This document shows positions 11,285-24,497 of a stretch of DNA of 64,000 bases, piece after piece. The first letter of the stretch is position 1, and each line of letters starts with the position of its first letter. The notes below the pieces were generated by a model. That model was not told where the DNA came from. It saw nothing but the letters and a program-made list of their open reading frames with translations, and ran no database searches. The stretch is from NCBI RefSeq assembly GCF_036850765.1, contig NC_089490.1, positions 290,824,982-290,888,981 of the forward strand, given 5' to 3'. This DNA comes from Saccopteryx bilineata. Its lineage: Eukaryota; Chordata; Mammalia; Chiroptera; Emballonuridae. The position numbers and the translations under genes were made by a program.

Positions 11285-13100
11285 AATATTGGGACCAATA
11301 GATTTTAACACAAAATAACTCTGAAATACAACCCGATATAAACTGAGACATACATGATTCAACTTCACATAGGTAATCTTATATATTATTAATATTTCAA
11401 GTCTTCATATATAGGACAAAACTCTTCTGCAGTATTTATATAATAGCCATTTTTAAATCGGTGTCTGGAAATGCCAAGAAAAATAAGATTCTGGAAGTTT
11501 TTATAGTTTAATTTCAACCTAGAGCTTATAAGATTTAGTCTAACTTTATTGGGAAAACAAGAAAAATTAAGTTTGTAAAATTGATTTTTAAAAAGCAGAG
11601 ATTTTCTAGAACTCAGCAGCTGTGTGATGAGATTAAGATATTTCTATAGCTAAAAATATAATTCAAGGAACAAAGATAAGTACAACATGAGCATGGAAGT
11701 TATGATTATCTAGGGAAGCAGATTTTAACTTTCACTTTAAGTTACACATTGTACAATGGTGATACAAGTATGTGTGTGTGCTTCAACACAAATATGATAA
11801 ATGAAAGCTATCCAGAGGTTGATTTCAATGGAATTGCACCAAGAAGCTGCACACAAAATAATTTCATGACCAGACACATGCTGGTAGAGCATTAAATAAG
11901 GAAGATGTAAGCAAAGTTTCTCTAGTCTCTGTTATTTCTGTCTTCACAGAGTAATTCAGTCAAATGGGAATCCTTCTGCTCAAAGGCTAAAATATTGGTA
12001 TAGCAAGTTTGTAGAAAATCTACTAAAAATTCTATGGCCGTTATCAATCTCAACTCTTCAAAATGCAAATAAAATAAAATGCATATTGACTTAAGACAAG
12101 TGGAGAATTTACTGACTTAATTCACTGAAATATTTCAATATGGTAACAGATGAATATTCAGGTGATCTAAATTTTTAAAAATCATGTCCTTGTCTCTATA
12201 TTTCAACTCCAAATTCAGCTTGTGTCTCCTTACCATATAAGGTGACCTCAAGCAGCATTGTGCTTACATTGTATTATTTTGACATCAATAGAAATAGATA
12301 GATTATTAATGTTCCAGCAATAGTTCTAGACTAGTCTAGAGTCTTATTGACCCAGAATTGCATACCCATCTCTGTTAGTCATAACAATTAAGGCTTGCTG
12401 CAGTTATAAATACATATCCAGCTTATAGCAGTTTAATGCTAGAGTGTGTTATTTGTTGCTCAAGCCATGACTGATGTAGATCAAGGGGTTCTTTTTCATC
12501 CTGTAGTTATGTCATCTTTAACTCATGTCCTTAAATGCCTTCACAGCAGGGAAAGAGAGGAAACAGGGAAAGCACCCTGCAGTGCCTTGCCAAGGTTTCA
12601 ATCACAGGAACTCACCTGAATGAAGGGAAGGTTGGAAAATATATTTTCCTGCATGCCAGGAAGAAGGAAATAAAACAGAATTTGTTCTGCACATCTTCCC
12701 TTTCCCAAACATTTCTCATAGAGGTTTGACACTCTCCTGGACCAGTCTAGGTAACATCCCCTCTTGAGTTTGGTGAAAACTAGGGCAGTCAACATCACCC
12801 AACTACAAACAGTGAGAATGGGGCTGAGATGATTTCTCAAAAGAATGCAGAGTTGCTTTTATAAGTAAAGAAAAAAATGGACAGAAAACTGGATAGGCTC
12901 AAAAATAAACTGTATAGAAAATGAACAGTTGTTCTTTACTAGGTAAAAATAGAGAAATATATCCTTTTTTGATTTTATCAAATAATAACAATGTCAGTCA
13001 CATAGGAGTTACTGGTTTCTTTATCACCTTTGTCTCCCCTGACCAAATATATATAATTAAGTTGATAGGCTAAATCAATAATAATAAATATGTGAATAGT
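11285..13100. other. AT-rich DNA, nothing recognised
   Basis: About 1.8 kb with short random frames only. The frames around 12535-12840 on both strands are not supported by any motif. Confidence 0.45.
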
Positions 13101-13102
13101 TT

Positions 13103-13290
13103 GAGCCTAAGTTCGTTGGCTTGAGCAAGTGGTCACTTGGTCTACTGTAGCACCGCCCCCCAAGGCACATATGAGAAAGAATCAATAAACAACTAAGGTG
13201 CCACAAGGAAGAATTGATGCTTCTCATCTCTCTCCCTTCCTGTCTGACTGTATCTGTCTCTCTCTCTGTCTCTGTCACAAAAAGAAAGAG
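13103..13290 (+). mobile_element. 5'-truncated SINE type A
   Basis: The copy starts inside the body (GAGCCTAAGTTCGTTGGCTTGAGCAAG region) and lacks the tRNA head. It keeps CAAGGCACATATGAGAAAG, the AACAACTAAGGTG segment, the TTGATGCTTCTCATCTCTC string and the CT-rich terminator tract. The A tail has expanded into the following microsatellite. Confidence 0.8.
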
Positions 13291-13308
13291 AAAGAAAAAA
13301 GAAAGAAA

Positions 13309-13361
<53 letters not shown>

Positions 13362-13363
13362 AA
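13278..13363 (+). repeat. (GAAA)n microsatellite at the SINE tail
   Basis: Nearly pure GAAA units from about 13310 to 13363, with an imperfect lead-in. It sits exactly where the SINE A tail should be, so it probably grew from that tail. Confidence 0.9.
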
Positions 13364-13646
13364 ATGTTATGTTTTATGCTGTGATTTTGTATTTCATTGG
13401 GTATGATAAAAGTAGAATTTTCACCAATAAATAAAATATACCAATAAATGGTATATTTATTTTCAGAGAAGACTCATTACACAATATAGTTTATAGATTA
13501 TCATTTGCTACCAGTAATTTGTGGCATTAAGTAGGAAATAAGAGGCATGGAAGTTACTGATACATGTCCAAATTTGTGAAGATACATTTAGATAATTTTT
13601 TAGGAAAAATTAATTCATATAATTTTTAAATTTAAAAAAATGCACA

Positions 13647-14011
13647 GGCCCTGGCTAGTTGGCTCAGTGGCAGAGCATTGGCCTGGCATGGTGATGCCCT
13701 GGGTTTAATTCCTGGTGAGGGAACATGGAAGAAGCACCCATCTTCTTCTCCACCCCTCCCCTTCTTACTTCTCTCTCTCTCTCTCTTTTCCTCCCCTCCT
13801 GCAGCCGAGGCTCAATTAGAGCAAGTTGGCCCCAGGCATTGAGGATGGCTCCATGGCCTCTGCCTCAAGTGCTAAAAGAAATGCTCAGGTTGCAATGGAG
13901 CAATGTAACAATGCCCCAGATGGGCAGAGCATCACCCCCTAATGGGTTGCCGGGTGTATCCCGTTAGGGACACATGCAGGAGTCTGTCTACACCTCCCTT
14001 CCTCTCACTTA
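13647..14011 (+). mobile_element. tRNA-derived SINE type C, single-module form
   Basis: Head GCCCTGGCTAGTTGGCTCAG, a B-box region, CT-rich tract, body and A tail are all present. The internal region reads GATGGGCAGAGCATCACCCCC once, without tandem duplication. A 13-bp target duplication, AAAAAAATGCACA, occurs at 13634-13646 and 14012-14024, showing insertion by target-primed reverse transcription. Confidence 0.9.
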
Positions 14012-14024
14012 AAAAAAATGCACA

Positions 14025-16560
14025 AAAGTCATCTAACAACAAAAATTTGTGTAAATGTGTTGTTTATAACTCCTTGCAGTGTGTCTTTTAAATATTTGAT
14101 GACAGCAGACTTTTTTATATTTATATTTAAGCCATTTACTAAAATATTAATACCTACCATATTTAGTTATATACTCTTACCAGTTTAATGAAAATCAAGT
14201 TTCACCTAAAATTTTCAGTAAGATTAATGGAATGTTCTACTCTCACCTACTAAATGTGACAGAAAAGAATCAGAGGTTCTAAAAGTATGACATGTAATGC
14301 TAACATCAATGTTTTATTCTGTCAGGCCTATTATCTTGGTATTTATTTTATTCTTTAGGTATGACTTGAATTGATTCACTGTCTCCAGCAGAAAAAAAAT
14401 CATCTTAATGTTTTACCTAAATAAATGGCTAATGCATCATAGTCTCTCATTTTGTTTTTAAAATACTATACTATACAACAGGTGTAAATTAAAAACATAT
14501 GCAACTACATTTGGTCCATATGTACCTAATGTTAGCACACTCCTCATGTCTTTGTAGACATGCCAAGTAGAAATAGGCTTCCTGGTATCTTGGAAAGGTG
14601 AAAATTGTTTAAGGCCTCCTGGGAAGGATTCCTGCTGCTCTTGCTATGAAGACAGAGCTGAGGCTTTAGTTCCCAGGGGACAACAGTATTTATAAGTATT
14701 TATTTCAAGAGCAGTGTAGAGATTAATAATGTAAATCTTTTAAAAGATGCTGCAACCTGGAATATAAAAAGAATGTTGAAAGACAATAACCTGACTATGT
14801 TTATAGCACTAACAAGATGTAATCTTCATGCACATGCTTCCTTGAGATAAAAGGAACAAGAAAAACCACACTAATTTACATTAATTTACTTGTGCTCTCT
14901 TCAGTCAGTTATTGCACCCTCGACTAAATATATCAGAAGTAAATATGGTTTTACTGTTTCTTCCCATAAATCCACATTCCATCCGATAATTTTAAAAGAA
15001 TATTCTTTGAGTTTGCATTTTGATTACAACTTACTCTTACAAGGCAGTTAGTTAACTCAATACCCAATTTTTGCCCTATCTGAGTAACTCAAAACGACCT
15101 CACGGAAACTTATCAAGTCTTTAAATCTAACTTACCATTCACAGAAAACTTAAGTAAATAGAGGAATATGTTAAAGGACATCATGAAAGTGAAATAAACT
15201 CTGAAAGTAAAAAATTTCATAGTACAAGTAAGCACATTTAAATAACAAATCAATAAATAATAGGCATGAAAAAACAAGCTGAGAAAGATATTTAATATAT
15301 TTTTAAAAACAGTCCATATTTGGGTCTTGATCCAAGTAACAACAAAAATAAACAACTGTAAAAATATATTTTTTATATTACGGAAAGAAGAACACAGATT
15401 GTTTTTATACAGTATAAATGTATTATTTTAAAACTTTTTGATGTGGTAATGATACTACATTTTATCTATTTGAGATATATAGTAATGTATTTATGGGGGA
15501 AAAAGGGTTATACAAACTCTAACAAAGTTGGAAGAGACTGCTATTTAAATGAGTTTCCTAATTTCATTTATGGTAATGGAATTTGGGAGTGACAGAGCCA
15601 TGTGGCAGTAGTTAACTAAGAATGAAATAAGGCTTTGTTTAATATATCAGGCAATATCACCACTGTGATGATCAGAAAGGTTTGGCAGGTTCAGTTATAG
15701 CAACAGTTGTCACTAGTTTCCATGCAAATATATATACTATATTCAATGATGTGTATGAATATACTTACCTATAGACAATAGACACATTTAATACATTTTT
15801 GTTCTTTTAACTTTGACTATTTCCAAGCTTTTCAGAGGAAACAAAATCATTTAAATCAGCTATTTAAAAAATTCTGATATAAAGTCTAAAAGGAGAAAAT
15901 AATTTTGGAGATTTTGTCTCAGCTTAGAAAATTTTAAGCCTATAAAGTCTGAGAAGGATGTAAGCGACATAAAAAGAGAAAAAAAGAGTGAAATTAAACT
16001 TTTGCAACTTTTAAGAAATCTCCATATATTTATTAACAAGATAGATATATTTTATTGATTTTAGCTTTAATATAATTATTAAATTATAAACAGCATTAAA
16101 ACATCAGTAATTTGACTTTAAAAAACCTAAAATATTTGGATATTTTCATATAAACTTCAATAAACAGATTGTATGCAGGCACTTTTATAACCCTACAAGA
16201 GCTTCAAATAAATGTTTAGACATTACGGGCTCTTAAGACTGTACCAAATGCTATGATTAATGTTACTAAACACTTTCTATTATGAACTTCTGTTTTCAGA
16301 ACCTGACATGATTCTGAAAAAAAATTTCAGTTTGCCACTAAAGTGTGGCATGTTTTGCCTCTTTCTGAAGGTGATTTTTTTCTCACGTGTGGGAGGAAAA
16401 TATGTTCCCTTTTTTCAACAAGTATGTGGAAAATATATTGTTATTGTAAAAATATTTTGCTACCTATTTGTATTTAAAGTAGCTCAAATTACATGCTTAT
16501 ATAACTATTATAAATAACCTGCAGTTTTATTTTGTTATAAAAACTATACATAGTCAGTAT
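14025..16560. other. AT-rich DNA, nothing recognised
   Basis: About 2.5 kb of AT-rich sequence with no supported gene or repeat. Short frames (for example minus 15355-15113) are hydrophobic, low-complexity translations of AT-rich DNA. Confidence 0.45.
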
Positions 16561-16574
16561 AGAACTATTTAGAG

Positions 16575-16772
16575 GCCTGACCTGTGGAAGCACAGTGGGT
16601 AAAGCGTCGGCCTGGAACGCTGAGGTCGCCAGTTCAAAACCCTGGGCTTATCGGGTCAAGGCACATTTAGGAGTTGATGCTTTCTGCTCCTCCCTCCTTT
16701 CTCTCTCTCTCTATCTCTCTTCTCTAAAGTGAATTAAAAAAATTAAAAAAATAAAAATAATATAAAAAAAGA
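16575..16772 (+). mobile_element. tRNA-derived SINE type B (short form)
   Basis: Short SINE with head GCCTGACCTGTGGAAGCACA, B-box AGTTCAAAACCCT, then GGGTCAAGGCACATTTAGGA, GTTGATGCTTTCTGCTCC, a CT tract and an A-rich tail. It lacks the roughly 100-nt body of type A. ACTATTTAGAG at 16564-16574 and ATAATTTAGAG at 16773-16783 form a target duplication with one mismatch. Confidence 0.9.
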
Positions 16773-17063
16773 ATAATTTAGAGACACAGAGGCATTTAAA
16801 GAAATACAAAAACCCACACACAGAGATCACTAACAGTTCATATATTCTGTTTCTTATAGAACTTTACTAAATATACATACTGAATATTTAAAAAATTAAG
16901 AATATATAAATATACAGCAGCAAGCTGTGTTTTTTAAATATTTAAATTGTAATTATAAATGGCTTTATAATAATTCATTAATGCAAGAAGTATAATTGTT
17001 TAATCAATCATCTATATTAGAAAAAAGTATTTTGACTCTAATTTCTTCTTACTAAAAACTATA

Positions 17064-17428
17064 GCCTGACCAGGTGGTGGCGCAGTGGATAGAGCGTCGG
17101 ACTGGGATGCAGAGGACCCAGGTTTGAGACCCCGAAGTCGCCAGCTTGAGCGCGGGCTCATCTGGTTAGAGCAAAAAGCCCACCAGCTTGAACCCAAGGT
17201 CACTGGCTCCAGCAAGGGGTTACTCGGTCTGCTGAAGGCCCGCGGTCAAGGCACATATGAGAAAGCAATCAATGAACAATTAAGGTGTCTCACTGTGCAA
17301 CAAAAAACTAATGATTGATGCTTCTCATCTCTCTCCGTTTCTGTCTGTCTGTCCCTGTCTATTCCTCTCTCTGACTCACTCTCTGTCTCTGTAAAAAAAT
17401 AAACAAATAATTTTTTTTAAAACAAACA
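17064..17428 (+). mobile_element. tRNA-derived SINE type A, full length
   Basis: Complete copy: head GCCTGACCAGGTGGTGGCGC, the box region through GAGACCCCGAAGTCGCCAGC, body with CTTGAGCGCGGGCTCATCTG and CAAGGTCACTGGCTCCAGCA, GGTCAAGGCACATATGAGAA, CT-rich tract and A tail. Flanks AAAAACTATA (17054-17063) and AAAAACTACA (17429-17438) look like a slightly decayed target duplication. This is a good reference copy for type A in this window. Confidence 0.92.
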
Positions 17429-17439
17429 AAAAACTACAA

Positions 17440-20165
17440 TACAATGTATAATATAATATTATACACATATATTTGTGTGACTAAATATATTTTTTAGAAA
17501 CTTTCTTGAATTGGAAGACTGCTTGTTGTCAACTGATAGATGTTTTCTCATATATTGAGGACAAACTAGATTATTTTTCTCATACTTCTTTACAATTAAG
17601 AATGGACATGTGGCTAATTTTTTTCCAATCAAACTTTAGCAGAATTAATGGGCATAACTTTCAGATCTTTTAAGTAAAATAAACTCTCATTCTTTTGTTT
17701 TCCATCTTGTATGAATAGCAAGGTAACACCAAAGGTGACTTTAGAAATATTTGCTGAATTTAATATTTGCTTTGGCCTTAGCTTCTTGATGATTATCAGG
17801 CAGAAAAGTGTTTTACGTACCTGTACACTTGCTCGAGACTGTTATTTCAGAAACAAACTTCTTGTCCTTTAAGCTATTAAATTTTGTAGTACCTCTTATA
17901 CCACAGTTCAGCCCACCCTTTAACTAATTTCCTTTTTTACATCTTTTAATACATATAATCAAATTGCCTTCTTAAAATTATAATAATTTATTGCTAAAGC
18001 AATACTTTATAATATTACCAAATTAGCACTCTAGTAAATATTAGGTAGCTTATAAAATAGGGCCCAAGTAGAAAATGAAAGCTTATATACGTATTTGCTG
18101 AGGTTTTATTTACAAGGATATGGACTGTGTGCAAAATCAGAGAGTGTAGCTAAAGAGAACCCCAACAAAGTAGGACAAATGCACTCCAATGCCCCTTGGT
18201 ATCTAAATTTGTTCTTTCTGTGATAAAAAGGCACAAAAATCTCTTCAATCTCTAAATAATTCAACTTCTAGACTTTAAAATAATATTGAAGATCAAAGTT
18301 AAAGGTGTAGTTTTTACATTAATTACATGGGGACTTCTCACCTAAATATGAAGCCCTTTTCTTTTAACTGCTGCATAAGAGCTACGATCTTTTCATTGTT
18401 GCTTTTCCACAACCACTTTTTCTCCTTTATGCTTTTTTTTCAAATCCCTTATATCTCAGCTTTCTTTAGTCTTTAATCTATCTGAACAGTTTCTAGTGAC
18501 ATTGGTCACAAGTCATAATTTTCATTATATGTTTCTTATATTTATAAAACTATGGAATAGTTAGAATTAGGGACTGTTCAAAGTCCTTTGGATGATGTTT
18601 TATATAAATTTGCTTTTGTCAACATGAAGTTGTAAAAGTTATATGATATGTGCTTTTAGATAAAAATAACTGGACAGTTTCCGTCTCCTTACTCTGTTTC
18701 TAGAGGAAATCAATTTTAGTCACTTTGTTTAAAGTTGTTTATCAATATAGATGATTGAGGTATATGGGCTATAATATTAAAAATATTTATATAAATATAC
18801 TTAAAATAAGTATGGTTTGTGTAGTTTTCAAGAGGAATTTCTGGTTCATTAAAATGTCATATTCAATGTTATATCCATATACTGCTTTATTTAAATATGC
18901 TGAAAATGTTAGTTTTATTTTAAAGCTATCTCTGCAGTTATATATTTGTATACTTATAATTTATATTACAGTATTTTATGTTATTTTACATGACAATAAT
19001 TTATATAATATGAAATATTTATATGCACATATATATGTTATATAAAAGTATCATAAGTCTATTTAAAGACTTACAAATGTAATACAAATGTTACATAAAG
19101 TGATGGAAAATTAATATAACTTTCTTTGGGACTCTTGTTTAATTTTCTTATTTTGGTTAAGGAGATATTAAAAGTTTCTAATAATCACTGATGTTCATTT
19201 CTGGGTTTAAAAATATTGCCTGTAACTAATTTTTACAGATAAATATTTATTATTTATGTTCATATTTTATCCCTTATTAAAATTCTCTTTTACTTTGCTT
19301 TTCCCATACTCAGCCTTCAAATTCATATTACCAAAACTCTAAGATGTTAGGATAAATAAAACTATTAAGTTTCTATGGCCACAAGTAAAGCAATGATTTA
19401 CAGCTTTACTTTTATAAAAAAAATTTTAGAGATAGTTCAGTTTGTTTGATATCCTTTAGACTTTAATTATCTCTTATTTATTGTTTAAATGTGCTGATAT
19501 TTAAACAAAGTGACCAAACTTTAAACAAACTGACCAAACCAAATGTTGGATAAAATAATATGCCAAAAGAGAAATGAAGTAGTTCTAGTAAATTATGTAT
19601 AATTAAAATATATTAATGTATGTATGTTTTAATGATGGTATGCTTCTCAGGTTAAAAAAAAAACATACCCAACTTTTATGCATGGACTAACGTAACAGCT
19701 GTAAACAAACCGATTTTAAATGAACAAAACAATTGAGAAATACCCTTGTCAATCACTGACATCTGCAATACACTTCATAGAATAAATTAGTCTCTGAAGA
19801 ACTATTAGTGTCCCCACTGTCACTTTCCTCTCATATCTTTATCCATCACTAAATACCCTGAACCCACTGCTCCATTAGGGAAATATTCATGCCTACTCAG
19901 TACAGAGCATATATAAACTCCTTTTAACAACTAATTTAAGGTTGTGTGTTATTAATTCATACAAAATAGGTGTCAAGCTAACTTTAGGGTCATAAACATA
20001 AATTCAGCATTAAAATATGGATGCCTCCCAGAAGTTAAGTCAACTCAAATGACTAAATTGCTTTCACTTACACAAGCTATCTAGCTAACAAAAGATAAAA
20101 AAACATACAATTATATGAATGATAGGTGTATTTTTGGGGTAAGCCTTGATTATTCTGAATGCTTT
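17440..20165. other. AT-rich DNA, nothing recognised
   Basis: About 2.7 kb with no supported gene or repeat. The 96-codon frame at 18755-19045 is an Ile/Tyr/Asn/Lys-rich translation of AT-rich DNA and does not resemble a protein family. Confidence 0.45.
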
Positions 20166-20182
20166 AACATAAGAGGCTTTCT

Positions 20183-20393
20183 TCGTAGGGATATTAAGTA
20201 CAGCATAGGAAATATAGTCAAATAACAATGGAATAATTATGTATGGTGCCAAGTAGGTACTGGAAATATCTAGGGGAACACTTTGTAAAGTATTTCACTG
20301 TCTAACCACTAAGCTGTACACCTGAAATTAATGCAAAGTAACACCAAATGTATTCAATAAAATGTAATCGAAAAAAAAATTAAAAGCCTTAAA
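20183..20393 (+). mobile_element. Short L1 3'UTR insertion (severely 5'-truncated)
   Basis: The sequence carries the L1 3'-end signature seen in many mammals: GGGATATTAAGTACAGCATA, TATGTATGGTGCCAAGTAGG, AAGCTGTACACCTGAAATTA, then an A-rich tail. ATAAGAGGCTTTCT (20169-20182) and ATAAGAGACTTTCT (20394-20407) flank it as a target duplication with one mismatch. It belongs to a different L1 lineage from the G-rich 3' ends at 29.3 and 48.7 kb. Confidence 0.85.
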
Positions 20394-20601
20394 ATAAGAG
20401 ACTTTCTGACTACTATAGGATCTCCCATAAACATAAAACAAACCAATTAAAATACATATTAGATGATTTGCCATTACATAGGAAGCCAAAATAAAACTGA
20501 AATGCCATTCAAAGCACTGGCTTAGAATCACAGAGTCTCCTCCCTGATAACCATTCTAAAGAACACTGTAACCAAATCATTTCTTAAGAATGGACTATGT
20601 A

Positions 20602-20975
20602 GGCCCTGGCCAGTTGGCTCAGTGGTAGAGTATCAGCTTGGTGTGTGGAAGTCCCAGGCTTGATTCCTGGCCAGGGCACACAGGAGATGTGCCCATCTGC
20701 TTCTCCAAGCTCCATCCTCTCTTTTCTCTCTATTTCTCTCTCCTCCTCCTGCAGCCAAGGCTCCTTTGGAGCAAAGTTGGCCTGGGTGTTGAGAATGGCT
20801 TTATGGCCTTTGCCTCAGGCACTAGAATGGCTCTGGTTGCAATGGAGCAATGCCTCAGATGGGCAGAGCATTGCCCCCTAGTGGGCATACTAGGTAGATC
20901 CCAGTTGAGCACTTGCAGGAGTCTGTCTTTCTGCCTCCCACTTCTCACTTCAGATAAACAAACAAACAAACAAAT
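20602..20975 (+). mobile_element. tRNA-derived SINE type C, single-module form
   Basis: Head GCCCTGGCCAGTTGGCTCAG, B-box-like GGCTTGATTCCTGGCC, CACACAGGAGATGTGCCCAT, pyrimidine tract, body and tail ending in a short (ACAA)n run. The internal segment GATGGGCAGAGCATTGCCCC occurs once. No clear target duplication is visible. Confidence 0.88.
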
Positions 20976-20979
20976 GAAC

Positions 20980-22965
20980 AGAATATTTGTTTTGCAAATG
21001 GAGAATTCCATCTTAATCTTTCTATTGTCAAGTATACAAAGTTTATTGGGACTATCATTAAAAAACTTTCTATAGTCTTGCTTTTTTTACTCACAATACC
21101 CACTGCCCATATTATATCTAATCTATAAGATTACGGATACCTAGCAAACTCTAAAATAAGGCAAGTATGCTATTTGGGATTGTTACCTTGAGGAATAACA
21201 ATTTACTTCTTTTTCATTTGCTTTGTATGATCTGCAATCCTATTGTGTAAATACACAAGTATAAAAACTTCTGACTTTTGTTTCTGACCCATTTTTTAAT
21301 TGTCAATGATCATAGACTGGCTCTGAAGGCCCAAGTAAATAGTTATATCCAAGAACCTGTGTCATCTAAGACAATCTCTTGGATCCTGAATTTCCCTGGT
21401 CAGGGGGAATTTGTGCTAAGCAAACTGTTCTGTTTTACTTATAAATGAAAACCAATGATCAGGTAGAACAATAAATGGTATCATGAAAATTATGACTTGG
21501 CTCTCTAAAACAAGTCTAGTTGTTCTTTGAGATATGCTTTCTTGGTCTGTGCTATGTCTGTGCCTTCAGAGTTTATTATTAAGACTCATATTTATATTGC
21601 AGCTGGAAATTGCCTGTATTGCAATTGGCCAATACATTCTGTCCAGGCCAATACATTCAATGCAGGCATTATCACAGTGCATGATTAAACTACACACTGT
21701 ATAGTAAAAAACACATGAAGTACTTCTTCAAGTCCAAATTCTCATCAACAGAATTCTGAAAATTTATGGAATTAGGCTCTACAGAACTATGACTTGACTC
21801 AATCCTGGCTACCAGCAATAGGCAGCTGGGTCATTACAAACAACACTCAAAATACATATAAGCATACAAGACTCTCTGTGACCACTCTGTGATAATTTCC
21901 GAAATAAGAAATTAAAAGGTGCTACAAATTTTAAAACAATAACTTATCTATTTTCATCTTATGACTTCTTTTACTCCAAAAACACTAAACAGACTTCCTT
22001 TTGCCTTTTAGATAAAAAGTAAAAAGCTCTCCAAAATCTTAACTGTCCCTGCTCCCTGCCAGTACTCAATCCAGAAGCATCCTTGGTTTCCCGAAACATT
22101 TTAAAATCACCCAATCCTAAGTGTATCCAAAGTTCTTTACCACTCCCTCTTTCCAAGACAGCCCTGGTTCTCATGATCTCTTGCTGCCAAAATCTGGAGG
22201 CTTAATTATGAATCTGAGCACGTTTCTGGTGATCTTTGACTGGAGAGCTTCTATATTTCTTGGGGCCTTTAAATGAAAATTTTTAAATTTCACTCTTTTT
22301 ATCTACTATTTTAAAAATTAGAACACAATTAATATATCACTGAAAAGACAAAACCATTAGGCTTCATCGGGATAAATATGCACTTCAAGAAACTACCTGG
22401 GCTGCCAATTGTCAAATATCTCAAATCTAATAATTTCAGTTCATTTTCTCTTGTCTGTCCAGATCTGTAATGCTTGCACACCTCCGTATTTATTTTCCTC
22501 TGCTCCCTAAGATCAGTATCTGCAGAATCAGTGCTGTTCTTCAGTGTTTACTCAGTTCTGTCAGAGTCCTCTGAGTCCAGACATGCAGGACGTGCAAAGT
22601 AAGCTGGGCAGTGGATGTCATTTGACCTTCAGGGAGCACAGAAATTTATTTAGAACAGAACAAAGGTCATGCATGTTATTTGTTAAAAGACAAAGTAAAA
22701 AAAAATTTAATGTTTTATTTACACATAAGTGTCTTTTATATGAAGCTATGGGCAATTTTTAGGTTCCCTTTGCTAGAGGTAGGTTGAAAACTTATTATGG
22801 GACTTCAATGCATACCATGAATATGAAATACACTCAGTAATAGAACTTTGAATATGTTTCTCACCTTGCCACTTTGCCAGTGATTCCATCTCTGTCGGGA
22901 GTACCCTTTGCCCCATGTGCACTTCAAGCTGAGAGCCAACCGGCTGGATTCTCTCTGGCTTATGT
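20980..22965. other. Moderately AT-rich DNA, nothing recognised
   Basis: About 2 kb. The part at 21960-22200 is less AT-rich and contains a 67-codon frame on the minus strand, but no domain or known repeat was recognised. Confidence 0.45.
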
Positions 22966-22969
22966 ATCA

Positions 22970-23205
22970 TCTCCTCTAGGAATCTGTCCCTGACTAGTTT
23001 AGACTGAATTCCCCTACCCTTTCCTGTGATTCCATGATACTCTGTGCAAAATTCTCATCATATACACTTAAATATTTTTTCTGAGTTTGTTTTTCTCAGA
23101 GATTATGGGTTTCTTAGACAAGTCTTACCTTAGTCACTTTGTATCTGCAATGCCTAGCTCAAATGACTGTGCAATAATCTTCCAGTCAATGTACAAAAAA
23201 AAAAA
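22970..23205 (+). mobile_element. L2 (LINE-2) 3'-end relic
   Basis: The order of landmarks matches the 3' end of the ancient LINE L2: CTCCTCTAGGAATCTGTCCC, then a 'gattccatgatactctgtgc' stretch, ATTATGGGTTTCTTAGACAA and CTTTGTATCTGCAATGCCTA. It ends in an A run. Divergence is high, as expected for this family. Confidence 0.6.
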
Positions 23206-23209
23206 ACTT

Positions 23210-24495
23210 GAGTAGTTATAATCATCTCCTGTTTAAGAAGTGATAGCTAATAGAGACAACCAGATGCTTCTTATTTAAAAATATACAACTTAGAAACCTA
23301 ACGAATACTCCCGTATTTGCTATTATGACTGATTAAATGTTCTCTGCAATGTATAATGAAATTAATTTCTTTGTATCAAGAGAAATTCTATTGCGCTATT
23401 AAAAAATATCAATTAGATACCAATTAGTTTTGCTCTCTGCTTGCGGAGGGCTTGAGGTAAATGGGTGTGGAAAAGAATGGAAACAATAATTAAGTAAACA
23501 TTTAGCCAATTCAAACCTTGTGCTTCCTGCAGATAAAAATGCAAATCAGGTTTGCAATATAACCTCCATACGGAAAACCAGGGCAGATGCTAATGAATCT
23601 AACATATTCATGATGAGTCGTTTAGTTTTAAAACCATTGATTTCTTTACAAATAGAAGCAATGGAACATAAAGTAAAATTGTTATGCTGCATCAGACCTG
23701 AAAAATTAAAGGCCTCTAATGGTCTTCTGTAATACATTGTGAGGAAGATGATTATGAAAAAGCTCCGCAGTATTGATGAATCACTCTGTTTTGGCAAAGG
23801 GTCTTGACTTATTTGACAGAAGGTGGCTTACATAAATCAGCACAGAGAAGGGAGAGGTAACAGCTACTGTGTTACATAATAGTATAATAATGTAAAATTT
23901 ACAGGTTTTAAGTGCAAGTGAGAAACAATCTAAGTGAAGAATTTCACAGTGAAGGAGGGAACACACCAGTCTGCCCTGTAGCACCAAGTCATAACCCAGA
24001 TTGAGGGACTCATAGTTCAGGGTGGGTGGTGTGGCTGTTCGCTTAAAGAAGCAGTATGCCTAAATTATTCAAATCTTAGATTATTTCATGCTTTAATACT
24101 GAGGAATACACAAACTTCTTTATAACTCCAAGGCAATCCTGCTTAAACATTATGATTTTACTTCCCTCCTCCAAATTTATGTTGGTGACTAATTGCCAAT
24201 TTCATGAAATCTAAGCTTTCTGGCTCAGCTCTCCTGTATATCAGAATGTGAGATACCCAATTCTCCAAAGTTTATTTTTCTCTCCTTTTCAGTTACACCT
24301 TCTACCGGAATTACTGTCTCCTTGGTTAGTACTAGATATTCAGCGTTTTTATTTGCATGAGTCAGTCTCCTTCCTTGAGTTGCTCCTCTGTTTCTTATGT
24401 CTAACCCATAAAAATTCATACTCCTATTTTTAAGTGAACCTCAAGTCCCAACTTTCTTAACACTTGATTTTTACTGGAATCTTAATTATGTGGCA
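23210..24495. other. AT-rich DNA, nothing recognised
   Basis: About 1.3 kb. Opposed 70- and 83-codon frames overlap at 23520-23797 but have no recognisable motif and no splice or promoter context that I can support. Confidence 0.4.
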
Positions 24496-24497
24496 AA

